Shown in pieces: positions 1 to 13,800 of a DNA stretch of 64,000 nucleotides (position 1 is its first letter; each line of letters opens with the position of its first letter). The stretch is from assembly GCA_002633005.1 (NCBI GenBank), contig NMRA01000864.1:1-64000 (forward strand), read 5' to 3'. This stretch comes from Phoronis australis (Eukaryota > Phoronida > Phoronidae). The position numbers were made by a program, and so were the translations under genes. The notes under the pieces were generated by a model. It worked only from the letters and a program-made list of their open reading frames with translations. It made no database searches and was not told where the DNA came from.

Positions 1-169
1 GGTATGCATGTTGTGTAAAATCACATGTTTGAATACTGGAGAAACCATTGTACACAACAATGGAGGTTAATTGTATTTAAATAAAAAGAACAAAGACAAG
101 CGTATTTATTTTTTGTTGAAGGCAAAATGTCATCATGTATACGTTACGATTAATTTTCAAATAATTGTT

Positions 170-840
170 TCTTTAAAATGACCCAGGTTTAAGAAAAACA
201 AAGAATCTGGCTATCTCGCTTGCAAGCACTGAATGCTTAAGAAAAGTGAAGTCAGATCAAAACGTGGGTTTAAGTTTGATGGGTAACATTCAGATACTCA
301 GAACAAGCAAATGGTAGTCGTAGCCGTCACGTGCAAATTAAAATTGTCCAGCCAACTCTGCAGGCGCAAGTTATTGAAGTCTGTCGAGTTCGAATTTAAC
401 TGTGACTGAAAAACATCGAGGGCCAGCTAGACCACTTAATACGCGAATTTTATTTCAAATCAAACGGCAGTCCTTGATGGTGACACTGATACCAGCTTTA
501 TGATTTAAATAGGGAAACGACGACATAACAAAGGGCTGTCTGTATGAAGCATATTGAGTCTAGTGAGAGAAGTTCTTGCCAAATTACCCATTTATTATTT
601 TTCAGCTCTAGTGTCTTTCAGAATCACAAAAATTCCTCAGGAATCTGTTTTACAGGAATGATTTCAAGTTTCAATGTTCCTAAGACCACGTGTATGCATA
701 AAAAACGTCTTACGTGATTTTGGCAGCTGTCACAATTGTGTTCGCTCTCGTGACCGCAAGTTGACGCCCTGAGTCATTTTTGTGCAGGCACGCCCCTAAA
801 TGTAGCCGTCAGTTTGCTCAACAGTAAATCTGACACGTGA
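170..840. repeat. Segment duplicated at about 18.69-19.69 kb (copy 1)
   Basis: Read by eye, this segment shares order and wording with 18690-19690: a CTTAAG-less stretch about 'gcaagca..aagtg.ttaagaaaag', 'aaaacgtggg', the 'cgtcacgtgca' word, 'gcgcaa.ttatt', and near the end 'ttggcagct.tcacaattgtgtt' followed by 'ccctgagtcatttttgt'. The similarity is interrupted by indels, so the duplication is old. It is the 5' flank of the gene A locus and shows that the whole locus was duplicated in tandem. Confidence 0.7.
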
Positions 841-1603
841 GTGAAACCTTGTATAAGTAAAGTTTTACTGAGACCTAACATCATAACGAACATTAATCAA
901 TAAAACTAGTAGAAATACAACGATCAGCGTCAGTACTAAAATATATTAAAATATTCAACACCCTTCGAGCAATGCGCTCTCGGTCAAGGGTACATGTAAG
1001 ACACACACACTACCGGAAATGTGTAGATGGAAGTAAATAAAATCGCACAGAAGACCAGCATTAACAATACCGGTCATAGTTTTACTATTTCAGTAATTTA
1101 TGTTTTTATCCGTCGATAACTGCACGGCATTCCAGCATCTATTTGATTTAATTATTAGTAGTATTCAGCAAGCGGTGACCATGACCCAGGGAACCACGAT
1201 CAAATGCCATTTTTTTACTGAGGTTACGACGGTTTTGTATCAAACAGATGTACACAATAATTTCAAGCAAATTGCCACCTAATATGAAACTCGGACTGAT
1301 ATGTATGGTGAACATTTATATCTGGAATCCTTTTGATTTTGTCTCAGAAATGTGAATTTTTAAGTTTTGTATTTTGGAATTTGTGTGATCTTTCTCAAAC
1401 ACATCTTGGCTAAAATCATAGCCACTTTTGCTAAACAACTTCTTTACACAACCACATTTTAACCGATCTTAAAGAGCAGTAGGTGTTTGTTTACTATTTT
1501 CAAGTAAACATGGTTTAGCAAACATTTATGTGACAAGTCTAACCTCAGCAATCTTTGGAACACCAAACAGTGCTCCAGGATATTTTTCTTATTTCTATGC
1601 AGA

Positions 1604-1742
1604 GTTAAATGTTAAACTATGTTAAATGTTAAACTATGTTAAATGTTAAACTATGTTAAATGTTAAACTATGTTAAATGTTAAACTATGTTAAATGTTAA
1701 ACTATGTTAAATGTTAAACTATGTTAAATGTTAAACTATGTT
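1604..1742. repeat. 17-bp tandem repeat, about 8 copies
   Basis: Unit gttaaatgttaaactat, repeated almost without change about eight times. The near identity of copies indicates a young or actively homogenised minisatellite. It has no coding potential. Confidence 0.95.
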
Positions 1743-2299
1743 CGGAACACATGTTCTCCACAAACTAAACATAACAAATAAACCAAAATAATGCAAATCG
1801 TTAAATAATCACCAATGCATCAGCCAAAAGCATGCTTCTAGAAATGTCCATTATAACACAAAATTGCTACCAAGTGACGCAAGATTTCAAAAACCTTCCT
1901 AAAACAGATTGCGTCGAAATCTTCCTACTAGTAGCTGAAGAGTCAAGCATAAAACATGAAATTGGTACACCTGTTTTTGAAATCACGTTCATACGAATGC
2001 AGTTTCTAAATTTTATAAGGACCTTGCAGTGAGTGTAGCGCAGGCTTGGATAAAAAATACCCGCAGTACTCGGGCCATGTCAAAACACGCACTCAAGGCA
2101 TTGTATGAGAAGGCCGGATGACGTATTGATGCATGAAATTGATGACGTGTCGGAAGAAAGTATTGTGTTTAGTGGTGGTTAGGTGTTAAACAACAGGTCT
2201 TGCAGGAAATAAAAGCCTCAAAATAGCTAGACTTTGTGTGGAATTGCATAATTGATGAATCGAGTGCTCTTTCGGAAAAAATAATGCCAAATATGCAAA

Positions 2300-2640
2300 A
2301 ATACACGTGGTCAGCAACAAAATGACACGTGCAAAAATATACCACAAAGTGTCGCGGGTAGATCAGGTGTCACTGCTATTTCGGATGTTAACAAGGCCAG
2401 AACTGTAACTGGGGAAAGGAAATGGTTCCTTTGAAAGATAAGTTGTGTATTATAGGTGTTTGTGGTACACTTTTGACCTAGAAATATCAATTCCATTCTT
2501 AGTGCACGCTGAAGATGCTACCAACCACTGGCACTGTGGACTTGAAAAAATATTAGGAGTGAAAGACTCATGTAAAAGAAAGTGAAAAAAATTATGTACG
2601 AGCTAGAAATTGGGTCGCTCTATGATGCTGCAAGGGAGTT
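2300..2640. repeat. Local duplication, copy 1 (partner 3720-4150)
   Basis: Both segments contain in the same order 'agcaacaa.at.ccacgtg', a 'ttcggatgtt' word, a 'gga..atggttcctttga.agataa' word, a 'tattatag' word, 'ccaacca.tggcactg' and 'gctagaaattgggtc.ctct'. The copies are diverged with indels. No coding content was recognised. Confidence 0.7.
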
Positions 2641-3719
2641 GAGACGCTTTTTAGGAGTGAAGATACATGTTATTTCGATCAGAAAATTTCCTCTATGTCT
2701 GCGTCTGAAAAAGAGTTAGATTTCTTACCAAAAACTCGTGTTGTCTTTCGTTCGGTTATGATTCTTGCAAACGCCTCACGTGGTAGTGGTATCTGGCATA
2801 TTATTACTGGACACCTTCTTTTCCAGTAAAGGTTGATTTTACATGCGAAACGTGTTCCGTCCATATCCTCGCTTAAAACAAATAATTTTGCTCCATTTGT
2901 GACTTAATTGTTTGTGTTTAATATTTTTACTCTGTTCCTAAATCTCGCACAACCTAGAACTGTGCAATGTAAATTCCTAAATATCTTTAACTGGGACAAA
3001 CTGGCTACGTGACGTCAACTCCAGCACCCTTGAACATACCTTTAAGATCTGGACAACTTTTCACATACGGTCTTTTTGACTCTCTGTTAGGTATGCTAGG
3101 TATTCCCTGTAGGGGCAGTGCTATTTGTGATGGGAGAGTACTAGTTGGTCGGCGAGCGTTTTGAGACAATTCAGTTCACGTCTGCTCACTAAGCAAGAAG
3201 GGCACGCAACAGTTCACTCCGCAGACAACGCTTGAACAATAGGTTGAGATAATAATTGAAATTCCTCAAGGCAAAATTGGAAGCATATAGACAATGGTGA
3301 AGCTAAGCATTACAATGTAGAAACACGGTGTCATAATTACATGCACAGCTTCCAACGCCAAGAGTAAAGTACCTCTCCGCTAACTTGTCTATTACACCTC
3401 TCGTAGCCGTCGGACCGACAGAACTGAAATTTGCAATCTTGGACTGAACTACTTCCCATTCACCTACCTGAACGACAGGGACGAGACAGCCTAAATAGTT
3501 TGATAACCATAACATGAGTTGTTTTATTGACCATGTGTATTTTGCAACTTTTTATCTTACAGTAACATATATGTTCAGGGTCGACTGTTGACAAACATAA
3601 TCCACTTATTTTACAAATCATGTCTATTTTACTTTATATTACCTAAGGAGATTTTTATGAAACCAAAAGACTCAAAATAACCCAAGTTTTCCCAGCACTG
3701 GAAAAAAATACCAAATGTG

Positions 3720-4150
3720 GAAAACATGTTGGTTAGCAACAAGATACCACGTGATAATGACGTGTGCTTACTTGGCTCTGAATATGTGCCATACGTGAAA
3801 CATTTCCATAAAATGTAACCTGAAGAGCAGGCGTTACTTCAAATTCGGATGTTGGCAAGGACAGGACTTGGCTCCTATGACTGCAGGAAGAGATGGTTCC
3901 TTTGAGAGATAAATTCATTGAGTATTATAGTGGCTTGTGGCAGCCTTGTGGCCTTGAAATATCTGTTTCAATAGCTCACCCATTTTAGTGCACGGCAGAA
4001 TATGCCACCAACCATTGGCACTGGTGACAACGTTAACTCCATGAACTCGAAATTACGGGTGAAAAACAATCGTAAAAGCTAGCAGAAAAGTTGAATACCA
4101 GCTAGAAATTGGGTCACTCTCACCTGCTGCAATGGAGTTCCGACGCCCCT
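3720..4150. repeat. Local duplication, copy 2 (partner 2300-2640)
   Basis: Second copy of the block at 2300-2640, somewhat longer. The shared words include the ttcggatgtt core, the atggttcctttga core and gctagaaattgggtc. It lies just upstream of the first recognised exon of gene A. Confidence 0.7.
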
Positions 4151-4694
4151 TTTCGAATATCACTTTTTACTAGCCCAAATCCGAAAAGACGAGTGAAAAT
4201 ACATCTTCTGTATGCGGTGCAATGTAGGCGAGGTACATGTAGAATTGCAGATAATACACGCCCCTAGTCTTCACCAATTTCACTCACATCCAGGTTGAAA
4301 TAAAAAGAGATGGTCACACTTGTCACCAAGTATAGTGCATAATGAATCAGGTCACATGACCATGATCTTCATGATACACATTAGCAAGATGATCTTGTAT
4401 CAAGCAGACGACAGAGTCATATGGACAGACTTGTCACATAAGTTCAACAAAAGCCTTAGAGAGTCGCGTTACATGTTAGCTCTGAGGATTTCCTGTTGTG
4501 GGCGATTACATGTACATGTATGTCATGTACTTTACGCAGGGGATCAGCATTCATGCGTTACTACGCGAAGTTTTATTTTGCTTATGGACATAATTGTACT
4601 GAGGCCATTTTAACATTCACGTTTTTGATATTTAACTGTAAATTGTATGGTCTCCACTTTAATGTTGCTCTTTACAGTAAATTGTGTATTTCAG

Positions 4695-4802
4695 AGCCCG
4701 ATGTCAGTGGTGACATTGAAAGACAGATCTCAGATATCTATGATGATGCCGATGAATTTGAGTATAGCTATAGAAGAGGTCAAAAACAGGGTACGATGGC
4801 AG
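4695..4802 (+). CDS. Gene A exon: acidic leader segment
   Basis: Acceptor tttcag before 4695; donor gtatgc after 4802. An in-phase alternative donor (gtacga after 4790) also keeps the frame. Phase 1 to phase 1. The peptide is strongly acidic and tyrosine-rich (PDVSGDIERQISDIYDDADE, then FEYSYRRGQ). No domain was recognised. It is placed in gene A because its phase matches the next exon. Confidence 0.55.
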
Positions 4803-7800
4803 GTATGCAATTTTTTGCATCATACCATACCTCTTCAATATATTGTTTTGTTGCTCTTTCTTCAAAATGCGTCACATTCAATAAAAATACCGTGTAATCT
4901 AAAAATCAAAGTTTGGTTGAGAAAAATCTGGAATTAAAAAGGAGTGTGAATATCTCTCGGTTTACTTTGCTTACTAGAAGTGTCTGCAGCCAGAGGAAAA
5001 AAATCGTGCCAAACCCAAGCTTATTTTGTTGACATTCTTCCTCCCCTGTTTATAGTAAACTGTTGTTCGTTTGTTTCCATTAGGACTAAAGATTGACGCA
5101 GGAAGTTCAGTTCAGTTCCCATCAGGAAAAGTGACGGAAAAAGAAGGTAAAGTACAAATGACTATTTCTACTCGCTTCATAACATGCATTTAACTATTAT
5201 GGTATTACAGCTATACATGTACCGGTTGTAAACTGTTTTTACAACAATCCAAATCAATTCATCATGGTTTGGTACTGATCAGGTTTGTCTGCATTTTTGT
5301 ATACTTTGGAAAATCAATAATACCCTCATTGCATTGTTGTTTTGATGGTAATGGTTAGTATCTAGAGATGACTGAGGCCATCCTGCGAAATAAAACATCA
5401 ATTTTTAAAGATTGTTAATGTTGGTTTTTTGAATCAAATGACAGCTAGTCGCAAGAACTTCATAGGAAAGCCGTTGAAATCGGCGCCCTTCCACAAATCT
5501 TTGCCACTCCCGACATTGGGCGTAGACCCAGGGAGTAAAACTTCGTGGCTATATCATATTCAAATTATATCCAGCTCAACCAGACATTTTCTGTGGGGGC
5601 GTTCAAATCACAGACGATTACTACAGAGCAACCAATACGTGGTCATGTTCAACAAATGAACTAACGTCATGAGTCCTGTTGCACAACATCCGACACAGAT
5701 TCGTGAACCAGTTTTTTCTGAATAATGCAGTGAACAACCTGATGACATTAATTAATTTCAGCTTCCAAGTCAAGCACTTCAAACACTGAGTACAAGTTCG
5801 ACCGTCATCGAAGGCACGACCTGTCGGAAAAGGCAAATGGTGGGTATTTTTATCGTGGGTCGATGACGGGCATTTACAGGCTTTCACAAGTTATTGACAT
5901 GTACATGTAAGGGAACAGTGATACGTCATCATTGCGGTATCATCGCCATGTTTGTTTAATGGAGATATTTGTTATATTATTGTTATTTGTTTACGCGCCA
6001 TTGAGTACGATTTATTGAAGGCGGGGTTTCCTTCCCGTCCTGATTGTTATTGACAACGCAAACTCAAAAATACCAAGACAACGTGTATCGAAGTCTCCGC
6101 ATTGAGGCGATTGCTGATAAGATTCAATAAATAAGAAACCGGTGAATTTAAATGGCTGTCGTTCCAATTCTATCTAAGTACTAACGGATATCATTTCTAT
6201 CCCTATAGCAACTATTGATGGAGCAACAGGTGGTGTTATCTTGTGGAAAGAGGTTCAACTTAGAGTGCCGCCAAATGCAATATCCGGGCACATAAAAATT
6301 GAATTTGTAGATCAGCCGTTGTTAGCGCGAACAGTGCATGACAAAACGAAAGGCAGAGCCAACCTCCATCGTCAGGGAATATGCGTGACTTGCACGGATA
6401 AAAATGCAATACTCTCAGACCCCGCCGAAATTCGAGTGACTCTTAGAACAATGTTGGAAAAAGCGAGTGATCAACAACTAAACAGCGAAGACTTCCGCAT
6501 ATTGCGTGAAAAAGATGGTGACTTAACTGACGTTACTGAAGAATGTAATGTCAAGCTACACGGGGAGGAAGTAATCTTCTACCTTAAAACATTTTCAGGG
6601 TTAAATTTTGCGCGTGTGGCAGATTTCGCTTCAAGTATCGTTACAAGCGTTACAAGCGTGTTTACGACCATAAAATCTCTTTTCAAAACGTCATACATGT
6701 GCAAGATATGCCCTTACATAATAGGTGGACAAGATGAAGGGTTGATAGTTAAACTATATTGTCATGGTGAGCAAGTGGAATGTTCTGGTGGTTTTGAACA
6801 CGAGTGTATATATGATAGTGAAAAACACCGCTTTCCAAATGAAGTCACGCTCTGGTTTGAAATTGAGTGCAGGTGCATTGAAAATGGAAATGAGACAACA
6901 GTTCCGTCTACAAAGGACTTCAAACTTTACAGGAGTGTTTGCGAAAGTACAGGAAAACCATTTTCAAAGGTCATGCCTGGTGTTAAAGCCCTTGTACCTG
7001 GATGGGTTCAACTTTATTTGTATGCATTAAACTACCCAGACAAGCTGCTAGACATATCTGTGGCGGTCCATGTAAGTGCCTGTTCAACGTGTTTGTTGTT
7101 TGGGCGTTGTTTTCCCCGTGCGTACATGTGTGTACGACTACACGTTGTCTGAGGTGTACTTCAGTGTTGACCATAAGCCTGCGATGTGGGTTATACGGGT
7201 ATTGCGAGTGTCTTATTAGATAAAACAATAATACATTACAGTATTAGAGCAAAGGGAATAGCAATTGTTGCGCATTTAAACGTAATATTGGCCAATAACC
7301 TATTATGCAAACAGGGTCTTGAAAATACAAGCTATAGATCGAAATTTACAAGAAATCGCTGAAGGTAATGTTTACATAGACCATGCTTTTCATACATTGA
7401 TTTTAATATAATGGAATCAAGATAGTTATTTCTATAAACAACTCCGTCACTTTGAATCTGGTTAGTGAATTGTGACTCGTTGTATTTGTTCGACATAAGG
7501 TATATGCATTCGTACTTTTGAACTTGAAAAAAATCCAAAGAAAATTTTATTTTGGTCATCTTCGGACATAAAGTGACATCAAAGATTAAATTATCCATGA
7601 TACATCATGAATTATCCTGTAGCAGGTGCATTTGATCTACGTGGGTTCTGCACGCCACCTGTGAGCAACTCCGAACGAGTCGTTATTTCGTATTGCGGTA
7701 TTAATGGGGCAGCATTTCGGGATGTAACTAACCTCGCTGCTGCCTGAACTTTTTGGCCTGCTTGGCTCTGACCATTGGAGCAATGGATTAGATTTGAGAT

Positions 7801-10800
7801 TTGTTATTGCAGTATCTTTACGACTTCTACCATCATCTCGAATGTCATCTAAGGCCTAGTCTAGAACGGATATAGTTCTGTACTAGTCACATGTTCGAAG
7901 TTTTCCAGTCATCTGCTGGAAATGGAACATATCGTGACTTTTATTGCCCCCTATTCCATAATAGCTTCCTTGATGTACACAGAAACACGTCCCAGGGCCA
8001 GGAGCCAGTTGCATATAGCGTCAAAGACATCAAAGTACTTAATGCAGTTTAAAACGTTTTTCATTCGGAGCAACCCGCAAGCAATTGACCCATGCTGCAG
8101 AAAATGAGATCAGCCGACGATATGTTTGATCCTGTTCTTTGCCATCGTGCACCTTGGCCTCCCTACTGAAATCAACCATGTGCGAGATTTGTGAAATCTG
8201 ACGTTTTTGCCGAGATTCAAGCTTTTCACAGGCAGTTGCTATCTCATTTCATTGTGGTTTAATCTCACGCGAGGTTAAACTAAAAAATAAAATCCCACTT
8301 AAAAATCCTGACTAACTCAGATTTTTTCAACACTTTGATCAGCCATGACGTGATGCCTGTCGGATTGTTTAATCTATACTGACATAACACTAGGGATCGC
8401 TCCATTTTGGAACATCACTCCAATCTATTGCATGGCTGCGCGGAAGCTTTAAAATTTTAATGTTTGAGTTGTCCTGTCCTTTGAAAATTAAAAAGACCAT
8501 TTTAAAATATTTAAAATGAATGAATTCAAAGCAAACCAAGTATGGACCTAACAGTTGTTTATTTAACCGATAAATACAATATTGAACGAAAGCAACACCA
8601 TACTTAATCAACGAGCAGAGTTTAGAAAGTGTCAGTGATCAGAAAAGCATTAATTCATTCTTACATGTAGTAATTTTGACATCTACATCTTTAACAGCTC
8701 TTGTGTTGTTGAGGTTAATTGATTTACCTGGAAGTGATGTTGTTGTATTACTTTTGTGCAATGAAATTTGCTTCGTTTTAGGAAGTTTCGGCCGTCGGAA
8801 AGGCACCTGCTACACGCACAAAATCGAATACAACTGGTAAGAAGGACTTCATTTACATAATATGAATGTGACGTATACCTGGAAAGTGTTTAGCAGCCCA
8901 GTTTCTCTAAAAAAATCAGGATAACTGAAGACCTATTAAAGTCGCTTTAGTGAAAGTCAGGTGTTTCAGAAGTATACTCGGGAGATTACCAGCCGGACCT
9001 ACTGTAGAAACATGGTGATCACTGAACTAACAAATACAAAATTCAATACAATATGTTGGGATTCTTCGCCGGCAGCGCAAACAAATGTTGTTCCTACGGA
9101 ACTCAATCCGGTGTATCTTGCGCTACCAACGCAATGCAAAACAGGTGCAGTTAAGGAATGGAAACCAAGAATTCTGTACCATTATATACGTACAGTATTT
9201 CAATCTCACCTGCCATTCTGTTTGAATGTAGCCCTTCACTACTTGCACAGATTAGCCATTCCGCCCGAAAACGAGGTGATGTGGGTAAACTACACCGTAG
9301 TAATGGTTTGGCATGTTTAGGAACCGTCGCTTCCACGTTTGCGCTGATAAAAGAAGCTTCGTGTAGTAAGCAACAATCATTTTTGCAGCTTCACCTAAGT
9401 GTGAAAATTTTGTGAATTTTACCTGGACATGCGGATACAATCTCAAGCATACTCAAAAACACTTGCACTTTTGTCACTCGTGCTTTTTCAAGGTCTTGCT
9501 GTACATGTAGCTTGCTTGTCTCATTTGAGACTTTGTTTCTGGAACGCCCTCCTGGTCGACCTGCCAGCGCTACAAAGACGAAGACATCGTGAAACTGTAA
9601 GATGGTGAAGCAGTTCTATACACTACATGCGAAACACGTCGAACCACAATTGCTTTGGTCCGCACTGCTTATTACCGCCAAATCCCATGTCAATTCTTGA
9701 CAGCAAGCTCTAACAATCCAACCAATTTGGGATTGCCAGCTCACACGGCTATGTAATAGACAGTAAACCGCCTGCTAATGGGCTGAAATATGAAATAGAG
9801 GTTATCAACGTATTTTTAATTATCTATGCTAACAGCAATCTACGTCCATGTTTAAGTCAATATCAAGATAAATTTTACCAATAAGGACAGGGTTCTAAGT
9901 ACACAGTACTCGAATTATTGTGCAGCGATGACTTTTCAGTGACCAAGTATAAGTGTGACGTAGTCGTAATTGTACAACGTTAGGCGCCACGGTAATGTAT
10001 GCACATTTCCGGCAAAAAACGTTTTATATTTTAATTATACTCTATAACCTCGTTTTGAGCACAATGAATGGTAACAAAAACGTGTGTTTCGACAAAACGT
10101 CACTTCAATAAATTAGAGAGGGTCGATTAGCTACATGTAAAATATGCTGTTCTTTGTGAAGAGTCAGGGCACATCTTTCCGTCTGCGCTGCTAGTATAAA
10201 CAAACGGATCAACATTTGAACAACAACCAGGAACCAAAACGTCGATCAGAAACACCAAAACAAAATAACCAGGGTTATTGACTCAGGTGGTAGACTAGGG
10301 TTTCAAAAACACGATGTCCTCTTCGTATGTATAGGGTGGACACATTAAAAGATGTTGCATACACGCATTGGACAATTTACTCTTCTGTATGTTCAACTGT
10401 TTCATTCGGAATGAACACTTGAGAAAGACTTTAAATAAAACTCTAAAAATTCAGGGCTACCAAATAAGGCATATCTAGCGGTTTACTGTAACTGTCACTG
10501 ATCCAACAGGTATTTCCTAAACTAACAGCCAAAGGAAAAGACATACACTTAAGGCAGTTGACGTGTTTTGATTAAAAGCTTCAAACAACTGTCTCAGGCG
10601 AATCCGGGTAATTAAATTCAACTCAATGGATTGCATCCATGGTTCACTGCCGTCACGTAAATGGCGACGTGTAGCGACCACTTTTAGAGTTAAATAACGT
10701 GACATCAAGGGCTTATAACTAAATCAGAGCATGGGACACAGTTGGATCGTGTGCAAGCTACTCAAATAGCTGTCAATACTGTTAACATAGTTTATTAACT

Positions 10801-13800
10801 TGCCAATTCTTAGAAATATCAAGCGAGGTGGAATACATTAACATAGCTTAAAAACTTGTCGATTTATTCGCAGGAATAGGGACATGTGCAGAAGAACTTC
10901 ATCGCCAGCTGCTACTGCTGGTTGCTGACAGTGTGGTTAAAGAGGATTTTGGAAGACTGAAGGGATTGTGTAAAGCTTGGATTAAGTAAGAATTGCACAT
11001 TGCGTGTTCACGACTTGCGTAGGTGCTGCGCAGTTACTGCAAGTAATCGGGACTGTATCGTGCTACATTTAAAGTTTCTCATGAGTACTACTTCGGCTGG
11101 TCCAGAATCTCTTATTTCAAGTTGAAACAAAATGGTTATGATGTGGTTGATTCAGTCATAACACAGCAAAGGTATCCACTCCGCTAGCAGAATATACACA
11201 GATTTCGAGAGGCGGTTGATTCAGTCATAAAACACCAAATGTATCCACTCCAATCACATAATATATATACAGATTCGGAGAGGTGTCAACTTGACTTATT
11301 TTAGGACTCCATTTTTATTAGAAGCGTTAAATTTGTTCAGAGTGCGGTCAGCCATTTCAGAGATAGGATGTTCGCACGTTTACCAAAATGTTTCTAGTCT
11401 CCTAAATGAACTTATAGCAAAGGACTGGGCTCTGTAAAACAAATACCTTTAACTTTTAACACTTGTCTTTCTTACATCAGCCGGCATATTCCATGTCATT
11501 AGAAATCTGTCATTTCTAGAGATAATTGTGAAAACTGGCATATGTATTTCGGAAAGCTCCGAATACTGTGGCACCTCCTCATGGCGGTTGTTCTTTTAAG
11601 CTGCGCTTGTATGTGATCGTAAAAGTCTTGCAGAATCTTTATTTAATTTATTTGCTGTATTTCTGTGAGCGTAACAACGTATGTCGGTGCTTTTCAGAGG
11701 GATCTGATTACCGTTGTGATCCCTATTTTAAATTTGTATATATTTTTTACTTTTCCGTCTCTATATTTCATTGGCGGAATGGCGCGAAACTAAGTTCTAT
11801 TAACGAGACAGAAATATATTTTGTAGATGGATTCACCATATTATACATGTATGCCACCTAGTGGCCATGTTTACCATTATTATGTACTGTATACATGTAT
11901 GCACTGTGGGCATAGAGCCTCGAGTTCAAATATATGATGAAGACTCAAGCTTAAAATTTCAATGATAGGATCATTAAGAACAAACTGAGATTAAGAAGTT
12001 ATCTACTCCAGATATTATGAAGCATAGAGTAATAGCGTACTAGGCACCCCTCTTGCGTTTCACATATCCACCTTAAACATTACATGAATGTATTTCAGCA
12101 CAGAATATTAGAAACAATTTTTGTGATTTTCAAATTAATGCCGAACAGACAATTTCAAAACTAAATTTGTGTTAGATATCAGCAATAAATACTACACCTA
12201 GGACCCTACTCACATCGTACGGTGGTTAACATCACTTACAGCAAATAAAAGGTGTCAGTTCTTCTCAATAGGTACATGTACAGACAGTATAGATAAATCT
12301 CACAGAACCTTAATGGTGGTACTTAGCGTTTGAGTGGTCATAACACTGAAGAAAGTAGAGGGAGTTAACTGACCTGTGGTATGATTAAGACACTGAGAAT
12401 CTTTGAATTATTATTCTCATACTTAAACCGCACTGCTTTGTGTCCTGTAGGTTTTTTATTCAGATGTATTTGCAATCCAGGCGTGATTTTCGGTTGATGT
12501 GGTGAATGTTTTTGTCGTTTGCAGACCAGCATTAGCGGAGAAAATAACAAAGACTGAGGAACTTCTCGAAGAACTTGAGAAACAAGAGATTATTAAAATA
12601 GGAGAGTACAGCAAGTTAATGGAAATGCTGGGCAAGCTAAAGCTGAACGTTGTTAAGAGTTGTGTGGATAAACTGTCAAGGAGAATAAAAGCACTAGGTA
12701 TATGAGAGAATGTTGACAAACTTTTTGTAAACTCTTAACTTTTGCCTCTCGGCTACATGTACTGGATTTTTAGAGAGTAGCTTTGATTATATATGGTGTT
12801 TTATTTTTCTTGAAATGAACTTATGTCGGGTGTTAATTTCTCATTGAATTACACACATCTCTATTTTTTGTAGCAAACATGCCTTAAACATAGCGTCCAG
12901 AGACTATTACAGCATTTTTACACCCCGTGTACAACTATTTTTAATAACAGTTTGTAATTTTCAATTCATTCCACAGAAAGTGTTTAATTGTGACGTAAAA
13001 TACGCACCCCATAAATCCAAGCCCCTTTGGGCGCCTTTGAGAAATTGTCATTCAATCACCGTAAAAACCTGCATATGACATCATCGTGCTAAGAGATTTC
13101 TCGTAAGCATGTCTGCGTAACCGCTCATTATCATTTCTTTGACCTAGACTGTTTATCGGTGTCCTGGCGAAAATGCCAAGTTCCAATTATGTGGCCTTGT
13201 TGTATATTTGTGCAATTTCCTCGTCGATCACGTCATGTACTGTGCGTGGAATAGATTCTTATCCTCGGCAAGGATTGGCGAAAAAACGTCAATATGACCA
13301 ACATCTGTTCTTGACTTGGTGCAGAAATGTCTACAAAATCTACAGCTTTGCGCCGTTGTGGGTTAAAGTGACCAAAAGTTGTGTCATTAAACGCTACTTC
13401 TGAATAGACTAAATTTTTGAAAGCTGTTGGAAATATTGACGTTCTACCCTTCATTTACTGTTGAAGTATATTGCGCTCTTTCGGGCCGGCTTTCGGCGAA
13501 TGCGTCACCTGACGTTGACCAGTTTCTGTTTCACCGATCATTCTTTTATCAACTGTTTTTCGCTAACACGAGGTTGCCTACATATCATTAAAACACAATC
13601 AGGAGCTGGTTTGATTTCGTTACAAGTTTTTAGTTTTTCGGGACCACAAGCTTTGCGGCTGCGAAGCTGTCATCATCTCCTAAGACATGTCGCAAAATTT
13701 AAGGAAATGGCAAGGGCGCGTGTTACGAGCGTAATGTTTTCAAAATGACTGCAGACTTTCCCTGCTCACAAATTTCGTAGAATTATGCTGGAAAATGACG

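Larger units (their letters stand above)
1..4694. other. 5' flank / upstream intron of gene A, no confident exon
   Basis: No exon that could feed a phase-1 junction into the first recognised exon of gene A could be supported here. The stretch holds a 17-bp tandem array, a segment repeated near 18.7-19.7 kb, and a local duplication (2.30-2.64 against 3.72-4.15 kb). Short open frames are scattered on both strands but show no domain or splice support. Upstream exons of gene A may lie here unrecognised, or to the left of the window. Confidence 0.5.

Noticed and set aside
3303-3515. Minus-strand frame with a helix-turn-helix-like stretch (EWEVVQSKIANF)
   Set aside because: Too short and isolated; no transposon ends or partner frames nearby.
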